A stretch of DNA of 64,000 bases, taken from positions 1 through 64,000 of the forward strand of contig JAJEKV010000205.1 in NCBI GenBank assembly GCA_021234155.1. The letters are read 5' to 3'. The DNA comes from Isoetes taiwanensis (lineage: Eukaryota > Streptophyta > Lycopodiopsida > Isoetales > Isoetaceae). The translations under genes and the position numbers were made by a program. Under the pieces are notes generated by a model. It did not search any database. It was not told the DNA's origin and was given only the letters and a program-made list of their open reading frames with translations. Position 1 is the first letter of the stretch, and every line of letters begins with the position of its first letter. This document shows, piece after piece, positions 20,910 to 30,262 of this stretch.

Positions 20910-22054
20910 ATGGCACGCACCAAGCAAACCCCACAGGAAATCGGCCCTAGGCCCACCCTCTCCATGGCGCAGTGAGCAGGGGCGGCACGCCAAGAAGGTC
21001 CCCAACACCTTCTACCGGCCAAAGCGACGAGGAGTCCCCCAAAGAAGAAGAAGAAAGAAGAAGCCACCGTGAGCTTCCATGATGCCGAGGAGAGCCCCAG
21101 CAGCAGTTCGTCATCAGGAGGCACGCAGAGAACGGACGAGTCCCGCCACTTCGGGGCCTCGGACACCGAGGTGGAAGAGCAGGTCGAAGAACAGGTGGAG
21201 GAGCAGCACCAGCACCAGACCGAAGAAGCGGGCCCTTCAGTGCCCAAGAAGAAGGGTAAGGAAAAGGTCGCGGAATGGCCGGAGGAGAGGGCTGCCAGGA
21301 AGAAGCGGGAGCGGGAGAGGGAGCAGAGGGAGCGGGAAAGGCGGACGAAGAGGAAGAACGACGAGCCTCGCAGGACCGTCGTCATAGAAGAGCCTCCCCA
21401 GCGCCAACATGAGGAGGTGGAGGAAGAAGAAGAGGAAGGGGACACTGAAGCCGTCGGAGAAGCTTCAAACCCCGATGCGAGGCCACCCTACCCGAAGTGG
21501 CCAGAGCCACCAAAGGTGGTGAAGAAGCAGAAGGTAGGGGAGCGGGCATTCGCGCTCCAACAGGATCGCGAATTTAAGCGCAAGATGGCGGCATACAAGG
21601 AGTACCTCCGTCGCTGGACGAGGTACAATGATTGGTACTGCCGCCAGGAGGTGCAGCGGGTTGTGGAGGGCGGCAGGCCGAAGAAAAATCAGCCCAAGCC
21701 ACCCCCACCTAGACCGGAAAAACCCAAGAGGGTTCACCACGGGCCGAATAGCACGTACGCCCGGGTGTTTAGGGAGATAAGGCACTTTCAAATGTGCATG
21801 AATCTCCTGATAAGGAAGGCGCCCTTCGAGCGTCTCCTTAGGGAAGTAATGCAGGAGCCGATTATAGGGTTACCCCTCTAATGACCCGGGCCCTGCAAGA
21901 GGCCGCCGAAGCAGAGCTGGTGCAGCTCTTCGAGGAAGGGAACCTCTGCGCAATCCATGCTAAGCGAGTCACCCTCATGCCGAAGGACATTCACTTAGCA
22001 CGGAGGATCCGCAGGGAGAGGCCCTATGCCTCAAATTTTGTAAATTTTGATTAG
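20910..22054 (+). pseudogene. Histone H3-like protein with long charged linker, inside a retrotransposon
   Basis: The start at 20910 gives MARTKQTPQE: residues 2-7 equal the histone H3 tail ARTKQT, then diverge (no ARKS, so no K9 equivalent). One in-frame TGA (20973-20975, likely from CGA) follows; the same frame then runs open to 21881. The linker (about residues 54-270) has acidic repeats (VEEQVEEQVEEQ), a Lys/Arg/Glu helix (REREREQRERERR) and a Pro-rich stretch. The histone fold follows: YARVFREIRHFQ (alpha-N), [16 protein letters not shown] (alpha-1), a one-base frameshift near 21865, then [40 protein letters not shown] (alpha-2, loop 2, alpha-3). EIRHFQ and NLLI recall plant CENH3, while the tail and alpha-2/3 look canonical; loop 1 is not longer than in H3. 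About 381 codons against 136 in H3. The region is GC-rich. Disabled in this copy. Confidence 0.85.
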
Positions 22055-22833
22055 AAAAGTTAAATTTTCATGTAATTGTGTTTCCCATATTAATATAAAA
22101 GTTATTTTCCTCTGTAATTAGAAAAATGTTGGATGCTTGAAATTTAGGAAATAGAACCCAATTGTGGTAGAATTCGTCATAGTATGCTTAGGAATACCCT
22201 AGAAATCATAACTACAACGAAAATTTGGCAAAAAAATCATCAAAAAAGCTGAAAATTGGGCCAACCGGGTGAGACCGCGCCAATGGCCTCTGCGTCCGCG
22301 ACGCGGGCGCGTTTCGCGCGGATTCACCCGACTACCCCCAAGAACATGCTTTTTGATGTCAGTTTTGCTCAAAATAAGTTGCTAGTTACGTTAGAATCGG
22401 CCCAATTAGCCATGTTAGCATCTTCAAACTCCCAAAATTGACCAAAAATGGCTCCAAAATAGGCCAACCGGGTGAGACCGCGCCAAACGCGTCTGCGTCT
22501 GCGACGCGGAGGCCATCCGCGCGGATTCACCCAGGTCAGCCCATTTTTGACCCAAATTAGCCAAATTTGATCCAACAAATTGCCATGTAGTGTTTCTTGC
22601 TTTGTTTTGCTTAAATTTGCACTTCATGGTAGTTCATTTGGACACCCAGAGCCATAGAACCAAGGCCGTCTTAGGTAGGTACCTTTTTGCACGAACCCCG
22701 AGGTCACCCATAGTCTATAAAAATAGGTCTCATTTGCCATTTTTCCTTCTACAGAACTGCTCCCAGCCCCTTAGGCGATTTTCTGAAGCCCCACTGATCT
22801 TTGCAAGCCATTTTCTGCACCCTTTCCTACTCA
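22055..22833 (+). other. Spacer between H3-like gene and next ORF, with GC-rich direct repeats
   Basis: AT-rich start (possible 3' UTR). An about 80-bp direct repeat follows: 22258-22335 and 22463-22535 share GGCCAACCGGGTGAGACCGC, GCGACGCGG and GCGCGGATTCACCC. No gene seen before 22834. Confidence 0.6.
22714..22727 (+). promoter_or_regulatory. TATA box before the 510-codon ORF
   Basis: TCTATAAAAATAGG lies 107-120 bp upstream of the ATG at 22834. This is a consensus plant TATA at a normal distance, so the ORF may be transcribed separately from the LTR. Confidence 0.6.
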
Positions 22834-24363
22834 ATGGCGCCCAGCAACTTTGAGAGATGGTACAATGCTGCAAGCCATATCCATCAGCTTCCTGTAGATC
22901 AAGCCTTCTCTGTGTTCGACCACTTGTTTGATCTTCATGCAACTCTGACTAGAACACCCTACTACACGGACATTATGTGCCAATATGACCAGCAGGTCCT
23001 GCCTTGGGAAGTTAGACTACCTCCTAGGGGAGGGAATTGGGTTTCTCTAGAGACACTCGCCCAAGTCTTAGGTCGAGAGTTGGCAGGATCCAAAGGCAAG
23101 AAGCAGCTATGGGATAGGACTAGGACCATGCCCGATTACATGACCTGCAGACACAATAGGCATAGGTACCTTTCGTCTCAGACAGCCCTTGCCCTTTTCA
23201 TGCACTATAAATCAATCAACAAAGTAGGGGAACCCTCTGTTCAGCCCTTAGACTTAGCGCCACTTGATACCCGTAGGGCCCAGGATCAAATCCTGAATAT
23301 AGAGTCCTCCGCCTATGAATACCATGGCACGACGTCAGGGGCACCATCTCTGCAGATCCATGAAGACTACGAACAGCTAGGGGAGCAAAACCCAGAATGG
23401 GAGAGCAGGGAGGCAACAAGGATGCAGAGGTACATGTCGAGGCACGACGACGACATCAGAAGAGCTACTGACCCACCAGTCGGCATCACAGCTCTGTCGC
23501 CGATAGTCATCGACGGGGAGGAGTACATTTTTGCAAACGACATCCTCAACTTGTCGTATTGCCAGGAACAGGGTCTTCGAATCGACGAACTCTTAGGCAT
23601 GATAGCACATGGCAAGAGCGCAGACTTCATCGACTACTCATACCAGGAGATTCCAAGGGAGCTAGCGGAGAGACACTCTTATGCTGGGGAGACAATGTCG
23701 GACATAGCAGCCTATCAGCAGATAAGGGAGATCTATCGACAGCAGGAACCTATCATCTCAGAGGAGGAGTTCCAGCAGATACAGAGCACACTCTACAAAC
23801 CAGGGAGGGGCCCAAGCTCAAGCCGACCAGTTCGAGCCAGGAGCATGAGGGAAGGGTCCAGCAGCATCAACTTGGATAACGCAACCAGCATGTGGAGAGA
23901 TCATGAAGATCTTATGGCAGTGGATGCCTACGGCGAAGCAGCTCAAAGGAAGGGCACTGGATCGCGAGGTACAGGGAAGGGCACGGCACTTCGCTACTAT
24001 CTTCCAGCCCTCAGCCAAGGGCAAATGATAGTCTTCCACAAGGAGTTCAGCCCAAGGGGGGAAGAATCCGTGGCACTTCTCATAGCGCTCTCGGGCTTCG
24101 GGCAGCATTCGAAGATATACGCCCATGCCGACCACATTATCCTTTTCAACAGGGCCGTCGCGCTCCATTGCCTCGACTTTGCGAGAGGGCACCTTAGGGA
24201 TGCAACACTTTCAGTGGTAGCAGCAACAGCACCAGAACTTCCAGAACCGGAGATGGCCCGAGCACTTGAAGGAAGATCGACAAGGAACATCTTGCGCAAC
24301 CTCGGCAAAGGCCTCCGATTCAGGGATGTCAAGAACTTCTTCAGGCTTTCGGGAGGCCATTGA
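22834..24363 (+). CDS. Unknown protein, 509 residues, accessory ORF of element D
   Basis: Intact frame starting MAPSNFERWYNAA (ATG at 22834 in context TCAATGGCG; the same frame has an earlier start at 22801 that lies nearer the TATA box and gives 520 residues). I do not recognise any domain. Features: an aromatic/hydrophobic N-terminal half (LPVDQAFSVFDHLFDLHAT), a conserved-looking VIDGEEYIFANDILNLSY, an acidic-polar middle, a Ser/Arg/Gly-rich linker (GPSSSRPVRARS, GTGSRGTGKG), and a C-terminal region IVFHKEFSPRGEESVALLIA ending NFFRLSGGH. No signal peptide or membrane segment. It is the only long undamaged ORF in element D. A poly(A)-signal-like AATAAA lies downstream near 24514. It could be a captured host gene or an element-specific accessory protein. 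Confidence 0.7.
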   Translation: MAPSNFERWYNAASHIHQLPVDQAFSVFDHLFDLHATLTRTPYYTDIMCQYDQQVLPWEVRLPPRGGNWVSLETLAQVLGRELAGSKGKKQLWDRTRTMPDYMTCRHNRHRYLSSQTALALFMHYKSINKVGEPSVQPLDLAPLDTRRAQDQILNIESSAYEYHGTTSGAPSLQIHEDYEQLGEQNPEWESREATRMQRYMSRHDDDIRRATDPPVGITALSPIVIDGEEYIFANDILNLSYCQEQGLRIDELLGMIAHGKSADFIDYSYQEIPRELAERHSYAGETMSDIAAYQQIREIYRQQEPIISEEEFQQIQSTLYKPGRGPSSSRPVRARSMREGSSSINLDNATSMWRDHEDLMAVDAYGEAAQRKGTGSRGTGKGTALRYYLPALSQGQMIVFHKEFSPRGEESVALLIALSGFGQHSKIYAHADHIILFNRAVALHCLDFARGHLRDATLSVVAATAPELPEPEMARALEGRSTRNILRNLGKGLRFRDVKNFFRLSGGH

Positions 24364-24589
24364 ATAGTTGTAAAATTTTCTTAAGTTTTGTGCTAAATGA
24401 ATTCTTGTACCCCATTATGCTAAGACATATCTACCTTATCATGTAATCCTTATGTATTAATGGCTATTAACTGTTTTATAAATGTAAGGCTTTGTATGAT
24501 TTCTTTATAACTAATAAAGATAATTCAATTACAAGTAAGATTGATCAACATCTAACCTAAATAACATGTATTGATGATCAATCCTTGCA
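24364..24589 (+). other. 3' untranslated-like spacer after the accessory ORF
   Basis: AT-rich, no gene. CTAATAAAGATAA near 24511 holds a polyadenylation-signal match, in keeping with an independent transcription unit ending here. Confidence 0.35.
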
Positions 24590-25985
24590 GCAAGGAACTC
24601 AAGTGCAGGATCTCAAGACCAAAGACCGACCATAATTGGGTACCAAGGAATTTGTTTGGCGAGAGAACAAGAGGACTTTGAGCAGGATATGTCACCGTGA
24701 GGCAATCAACGCAAGGCTGGTGCGGATGAGGAACCGGATGCAAAACCTCATCAATCCTGGCGGCACCAACGATGAATGAGCGAGGAAGATGGTCCTCTAC
24801 CTCCACCTTGTTTTTCGGGTGGTGACGAAGTCCCTCGGCAGGAAGGGGAGGGCAACCGAGGGAACGTCGGGGATAGGAGAAGGAAGAGGAGAACCGAGGG
24901 AGTCCATCGTCATCTAGCTCCGGCTCATCGATAGTTCTTCCGGTGAGGACAGCTCTAGCTCCTCAAAGCGGTCGGACCGGCACACCTAAAGCAAGGAAAA
25001 GAGCAAGAAGGACGAGATGACTATCGAGGAAAAAGGTGGATAGTGCTATGAGCAACGTATGGAAGACAAGGAAGCTGGGCCAGTTCTCAGGGAAAGACAG
25101 ATCAGGCATGGAGGCTGAAGCATGGCTTGATGAAATGGAAGAATTTGGCAACTCCTACGGTATGAAAGACAAGGACATAGGGAAAGTTGCTACAGCTAAC
25201 CTTATTGGACCGGCAAGGATCTGGTGGAAGGGATACGCTAAGTCTAACAAGCTGAAGAGGAACAATTGCAGATTTAAGACCTTCAGCAAGGCTTTCCGCA
25301 AGCACTATGTGCCAAGGTCTCATACTAGTAGACAGATCCAGCAGTTTTACAGGTTGAATCAGGGTAGCTTATCAGTGGCTAAGTATACCGAAGAATTCAT
25401 GAGGCTTAGGCTCCATGTTCCTGGAGTCTCAGAAAGGCAAGCAGTGGATACCTATATTGAGGGGTTGAACAGCAATATCAAGAGGCTTGTTAGAGCAATC
25501 AACCCAAGGTCAGTTGCAGAGGCCGAAGATAAAGCTATAAGTTTGGAGGAGGCACCAGCAACTCCAGCAGAGAAGCAGTCAACCTTCAGGGGTAAGAGTT
25601 CAGGGCAGTATCAGGGGCAATATCAGGGTAAGCAATCAGCAGCTACACCATCAGGAGGTCAGCAGCAAGGTAAGGGTCAGAACAAAGCTTTTGGGGACCG
25701 TAAGCCACAGAATGCATCAGGGGGCAGTGCTCTCAAGCGTCTCCTAGACAGTCTGCCGAAGGAAAAGAGACAGGAATGCATTGAGAAAAAGTTATGTTTC
25801 AGGTGCTTCCAGCCAGGGCACCGAACGCATGATTGCCCATTCGTCATGCAGGCAGCCTTGGCAGAACTTGTGGATTGGGACTCCCCAACAGAAGCGGACG
25901 AGGACGACGACCAGCAGGAGGCCCAGGACTTCATAGATGGTGAGTGCCACATATGTGCAAACATTGAGACAGGTGATATTGAGAA
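24590..25985 (+). pseudogene. Gag of element D
   Basis: The N-terminal part (24590-25030) has stops but keeps TKEFVWRENKRTLSRIC-type coding. The frame 25036-25980 holds the retrotransposon gag core (MEAEAWLDEMEEFGNSYGMK, GPARIWWKGY, FRKHYVP, RQIQQFYRLNQGSLSVAKYT, EEFMRLRLHVPG), a Gln/Gly-rich linker (GQYQGQYQGK) and one CCHC knuckle [14 protein letters not shown]. It ends in an acidic stretch at the edge of the inverted block. Forms the particle and binds RNA in the family. Confidence 0.9.
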
Positions 25986-27390
25986 TCAGTCGACTGTCAT
26001 CGCGGCTGATCCCCTTAATCTTCTTGGCCTTGGTGAGGTCCGACAGAGGGGACGCCCACTTAGCAAAGTCCTTCACGAACTTTCTGTAATATCCCGCCAA
26101 CCCGAGAAAGCTTCTTACTTCTGCCACATTCCTTGGAGCTGGCCAATCAACTATTGCCTCAATCTTAAATGGATCTGTGGAGATTCCCTCGGATGTTACA
26201 ACATGCCCCAAATATTCCACTCGGCCTGTTGCAAAGTGGCACTTGGAGAGCTTCCCATACAACCGATGACGTCTCAACTTCTCCAACACTTTCCTGAGAT
26301 GCTGACAATGCTCCTCGAGGGACTTGCTGTAGATTAGAATGTCGTCGAAGAAGACAATAACAAACTCATCCAAGAAGTCTCTGAAGATGTCGTTCATGAG
26401 GCGCATAAACGTTGCTGGAGCGTTCGATAGTCCAAAGGGCATTACTGTAAACTCAAAATGACCATACCATGCAGCGAACGGCGGTCTTATGGATATCCTC
26501 TTCTTTTATTCTTATCGATGGTATCGACCTCAAATCAATTTTAGAGAATACCGTTGCTCCTTGTGGCGGTCCATTAGGTCATCTGCCCTTGGCAATGCAT
26601 ATTTGTTCTTTATCGTCTGCTTATTGAGCTGGCGATAGTCTATGCACATTCTTAAGCTCCCATCTTTCTTCTTCACAAAGAGTATAGGTGCTCCGAAAGG
26701 AGACACACTTGCTCTTATAAAGCCAAGCTCAAGCAATTCCTGAAGCTGCTTCTTGAGCTCAATCAATTCTGGGGTGCTCATTCTATATGGCCTTCTTGGT
26801 AGGCTTGCATGATCCGGAGCCAACGTGATCTCACATTCCACACCCCTATAAGGTGGCAGCTGCCGGATTTCATCCGGAAATACATCCTTGAACTCGGAAA
26901 TAAGCCTTGCTATCTGCCTGGGCAATTGGTTTCCCTTTGGGTCACTTCCATCCTGCTTGCCCGGCTCAACTGATTCCATCCTCAAGATGTAATCCACCTT
27001 ATTCCTTTCTATACTCTTCCTTAGCTGCTTCAAAGAGATACACTGCATGGGAGAATCTAGCTTCTTACCTTTCACTATCAATTTGCTGCCGTCTGGTGGT
27101 GCCGTCATGGTGACTTCGTTCGGTCGTGATCAATCATGGCTTTTTTGGCTTCAAGAATTCCATCCCCACTATAAGATCGTATCTCGATATCCATGACTTC
27201 CGCTCCCATCGGCCACTTAGCCCCACTAAGGTCTATATCAAAGATGATTCTCCCCGCCCTTTGTGTGCGAATGGCCGTTTTTGCCATAGCTCACGGCCTT
27301 GGCTTAGACTTCAATACCTTGTTCTTCATTAAGGCAGCCAACCTAGGAGATGCAAAATTGTGAGAGCTACTGTATCTATGAGGACTACAT
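25985..27390 (-). pseudogene. Protease and reverse transcriptase of element D, in an inverted block
   Basis: The minus strand, from right to left, reads VLIDTxSSHNFASPRLAALM (aspartic protease, one base missing at the active-site Gly), [11 protein letters not shown]-type linker, [50 protein letters not shown] (motif C, FFDD), [29 protein letters not shown]. Gag before it and RNase H after it are on the plus strand, so about 1.4 kb was turned around. RT motif A and part of the palm are missing near 26470-26540. Junctions are near 25985 and 27385, placed by loss of homology only. Confidence 0.85.
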
Positions 27391-27860
27391 ATGGATGGAC
27401 TAGCCATTGGTTAGAGAAAGTCCAAGCTTCTTTCGAGAAGCTTAAAGAGGCCTTAACAACAGCACCAGTGCTTGTTCTCCCGGATCCGAGTAAAGATAAG
27501 TTGGTAGCAACAGATGCAAGTAAGATAGCGGGGAGGCGATCTTGATGCAAGAAGGAAGGGTAGTAAGCCACGACTCGAAGAAGATGAACGACGCCGAGAG
27601 CAACGCTACCCAACCCATGATCGGGGGAGCTGCTAGCCATTGTCGTATGCGTTAAGGATATGGAGGCATTATTTCTTTGGGAAGGAAGTTTCCGGTTGGA
27701 TACCGATCACCGAGTTCCGCAGTATCTTTTTACCCACCCTCCTCAATTTAAGGCAAAGGAGGTGGATGGAATTTCTTGAGGAGTATGATTTTCATATTGT
27801 ATATAAGCCCGGCAAGCTTAATGTTGTAGCAGATGCCCTCTCCAGGAGGCCATTTCAGAC
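27391..27860 (+). pseudogene. RNase H of element D
   Basis: YGWTSHWLEKVQASFEKLKE, PVLVLPDPSKDKLVATDASK (first catalytic Asp), then after frameshifts RRWMEFLEEYDFHIVYKPGK and NVVADALSRRP, the standard end of gypsy RNase H. At least three frameshifts. Confidence 0.8.
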
Positions 27861-28935
27861 AAGGACGCATTGCAATGCGATTTCCACTCTTTCGAGTGAG
27901 TTTGGCAAGAAGATTGAGGAGTCCTTGCCAACCGATGGGGACTTCAAGGAGGTGTGGGAAAGTCTCTCCAAGGAAGCGAAATCGGATAAAGAAGCGGGAA
28001 GCCTTCAAGCATTATAAGAAGGAAGGCAACTTTGTTGTATCACAAGCATAAGTTGTGTGTGCGAATCATCGGGGGTAAGGAAGCTAATTCTTCATGACAC
28101 ACATAACAGCCCAATAGCAGGGCATGCTGGCTTCATGAAGACCTATTTCAAGATTCGAAGTAGTTACTTCTGGCCAGGAATGAAGAGGCAGATAGCTGCA
28201 TATATTCGGGATTGCCAGTTATGTCAGCAGACCAAAGCGGAGCAACTTCGGATTCCAGGTGCTCTTGAGCCATTGGGGGTGCCAAATGCGAAGTGGGAGG
28301 TCATAAGCATGGATTTCATTACAGGGCTCCCTAGAACTCTTCGAGGCAAGGATGCATTGATGGTTGTCGTAGACAAGTTATCTAAGATGGCACATTTTGT
28401 GCCTTGCAAGACTACTGACACCGCATTAGATACTGCCAAGTTATTTGTAAGGGAGATTTTTAGACTCCATGGCATGCCTCGGGAGATAATATCGATAGAG
28501 ATTCTAAGTTTATGAGTGCCTTTTGGCGGGATCTCTTTAGCACCATTGCACCGAAGCTCTCCATGAGCCGCGGCATATCATCCCCAAACGGATGGCGGGG
28601 CGGAGAGGGCGAATCGGATCATTGAAGACATGCTTGAAGCTATGTGTGGAACAAGCGGTCAAGTGGGATGAGTACATCCACTTGGTGGAATTAAGCCACA
28701 ATTGCCAAGCGAGGAGTCATCTCAGATGTCTCCTTTCATGGTAAATTACGTACCGGTGCTTAACTTTCAGGACACTGGCACAATCCTCGTGTCCAAGGTA
28801 GAAGTATCCCGGCCAGATGTTAGGGGATATCGGCAGCCTAGTGGAAGAAGTAAGGGGTTACTTATTGGCGGCAAGAAGTCGGCGAAGAAGAGTGTAGCCG
28901 AGCAAGCCGTGGACCGTAAAGGGAGTTCAAGGTAG
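27861..28935 (+). pseudogene. Integrase of element D
   Basis: Zinc domain HDTHNSPIAGHAGF...CQLCQQTK, core SMDFITGLPRT (first Asp), KMAHFVPC, then ISDRDSKF-like sequence broken by one missing base at about 28490, DLFSTI, a shifted DGQAERANRIIED-like region, VEQAVKWDEYIHLVE. Frameshifts throughout the second half. Confidence 0.8.
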
Positions 28936-29079
28936 GCGATAGCGTGCCGGTTGAAGATCAAGGTGAAGCAAGCCAAGCCGCTGGATTGGGAGTTGCAAGA
29001 AGCTTGCCCCTAGGTGGGCTGGTCCGTTCAAGATTTTGGAGAGAGTGGGCTCTCAAGCCTACAAGTTGGATCTTAGGCC

Positions 29080-29370
29080 CATCTCAAAGTTCACAAGGAC
29101 TTCCACGTAAGTTTATTAAAAGGCACAATCCTAACCACGAGGAGGTTTTGGATACTCCAACCTTGTTGGAAATGACGGAGGAGCAAGTAGAAATAGTGCA
29201 CGAATTACTTCTTGATAAGTCATTCAAGAAGACTAGGAGGTCTCAGTTCCTCCAATATTTGGTTAAGTGGAAGCACTTACCCGTGGAAGATCGACATGGG
29301 TATTGAAGCAAGATTTGGAGAAGCAATACCAGGAGTTTATGAAGGAGTTTGATGGGCGAAGTCGTCTCCG
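29080..29370 (+). pseudogene. Chromodomain at the integrase C-terminus of element D
   Basis: VHKDFHVSLLKRHNP-type linker, then QFLQYLVKWKHLPVED and, after one frameshift at about 29300, STWVLKQDLEKQYQEF. Y-L-V-K-W-K and the Trp of STW are chromodomain core positions. This places D among the chromoviruses, where the domain is thought to steer integration to marked chromatin. Confidence 0.8.
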
Positions 29371-29399
29371 GCTTTGGTCGACCCTACGACTCTGCGGGT

Positions 29400-30262
29400 G
29401 GTTAGCTAGTATGTGTTAGTTAGCCTTAAGCCCGGGCGCATGCATTCTAGTTAGTAGGGTGCATGTGCGGAACCTTGGATCGTGTGGGCGATGATGGGAT
29501 ACGCCTTTTAGGGCATTCTCTAGGCCACACGCACCAAAGAGGTGCGCATGACCATTAGGGTCATGTGAGTGAGGAATGAGGCATGGTGGGCGATGATGGG
29601 ACATCGACGGATGATCTCTATGCCACGATGCGGGTACGCACACCTGGCCGTAGGAGGGTCATGGTGAAGGTTAAAGTGATCATCGCCGATGATGGGATCG
29701 TGGAGACGTTCCCAGCTCAAACCCGTGGGGCATGATGCACTAGGGGTACTGACCGGCAGGGTAACCGAAAGTACAAGGTAGCACTCGATCATGGGCAATG
29801 ATGGGAGCATCTTAAATGATCCTTAAGCTCAAATCCGAAAGGGCCATGATCTTGGGCAAGGTAGTAGGACAACCTTGAGTCAGTAGTTCGGCTCAAGGAG
29901 GTAAGGGGGGTGGTCCCCTAAAACCACAAATTATTAACTAAACTAACGTAATGTGCTCCTTTTGCAGGCAAGTAGAAGGTGGACTTCAACGAGGAGCGCA
30001 TTCACGAGAAGATAGGGGAGCCATAATTTAGATTATGAACCCTAATAACTCTTATAATAATGTTTGAATTATCGTGAAGAAATAACCGTGTTAAGGCTAT
30101 ATAATTTTGTATAAGTACAAATATAGCCTAAATTTTGACTTGAACTAATAAAACTTGATTACTATAATAAGCTAAAGGTTATGACATGTTGTCCCTTGTG
30201 CAGGCATAAGGTAGGTTCGTCACCTTAGCGCAATGCTGAGGACAGCATTGTCCTAAGGAGAA
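29400..30262 (+). repeat. 3' non-coding tail of element D with ~100-bp degenerate repeats
   Basis: The motif GGGCGATGATGGGA or close variants sits at 29486, 29588, 29684 and 29793, spaced 102, 98 and 109 bp. No gene seen. Ends in the purine run AAGGAGAA just before the LTR, a plausible polypurine tract. Confidence 0.7.

Noticed and set aside
20885-21445. 186-codon minus-strand frame, Ser-rich
   Set aside because: It is the shadow of the Glu/Lys/Arg-rich H3-like linker on the other strand; codon bias creates the open frame.
21069-21881. Treating the GTG at 21069 as the real start of the H3-like protein
   Set aside because: The same frame extends upstream through one TGA to an ATG giving MARTKQT, which is the H3 N-terminus; the GTG is only the first valine codon.
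27360-27545. Plus-strand ORF starting MRATVSMRTTYGW as a separate gene
   Set aside because: Its first part is the reverse of the protease active-site region, and the remainder is the start of RNase H; it straddles the inversion breakpoint.
29486-29806. CRISPR-like spacing of repeats
   Set aside because: The repeated unit is short and degenerate, spacing is about 100 bp, and the context is a plant retrotransposon tail.
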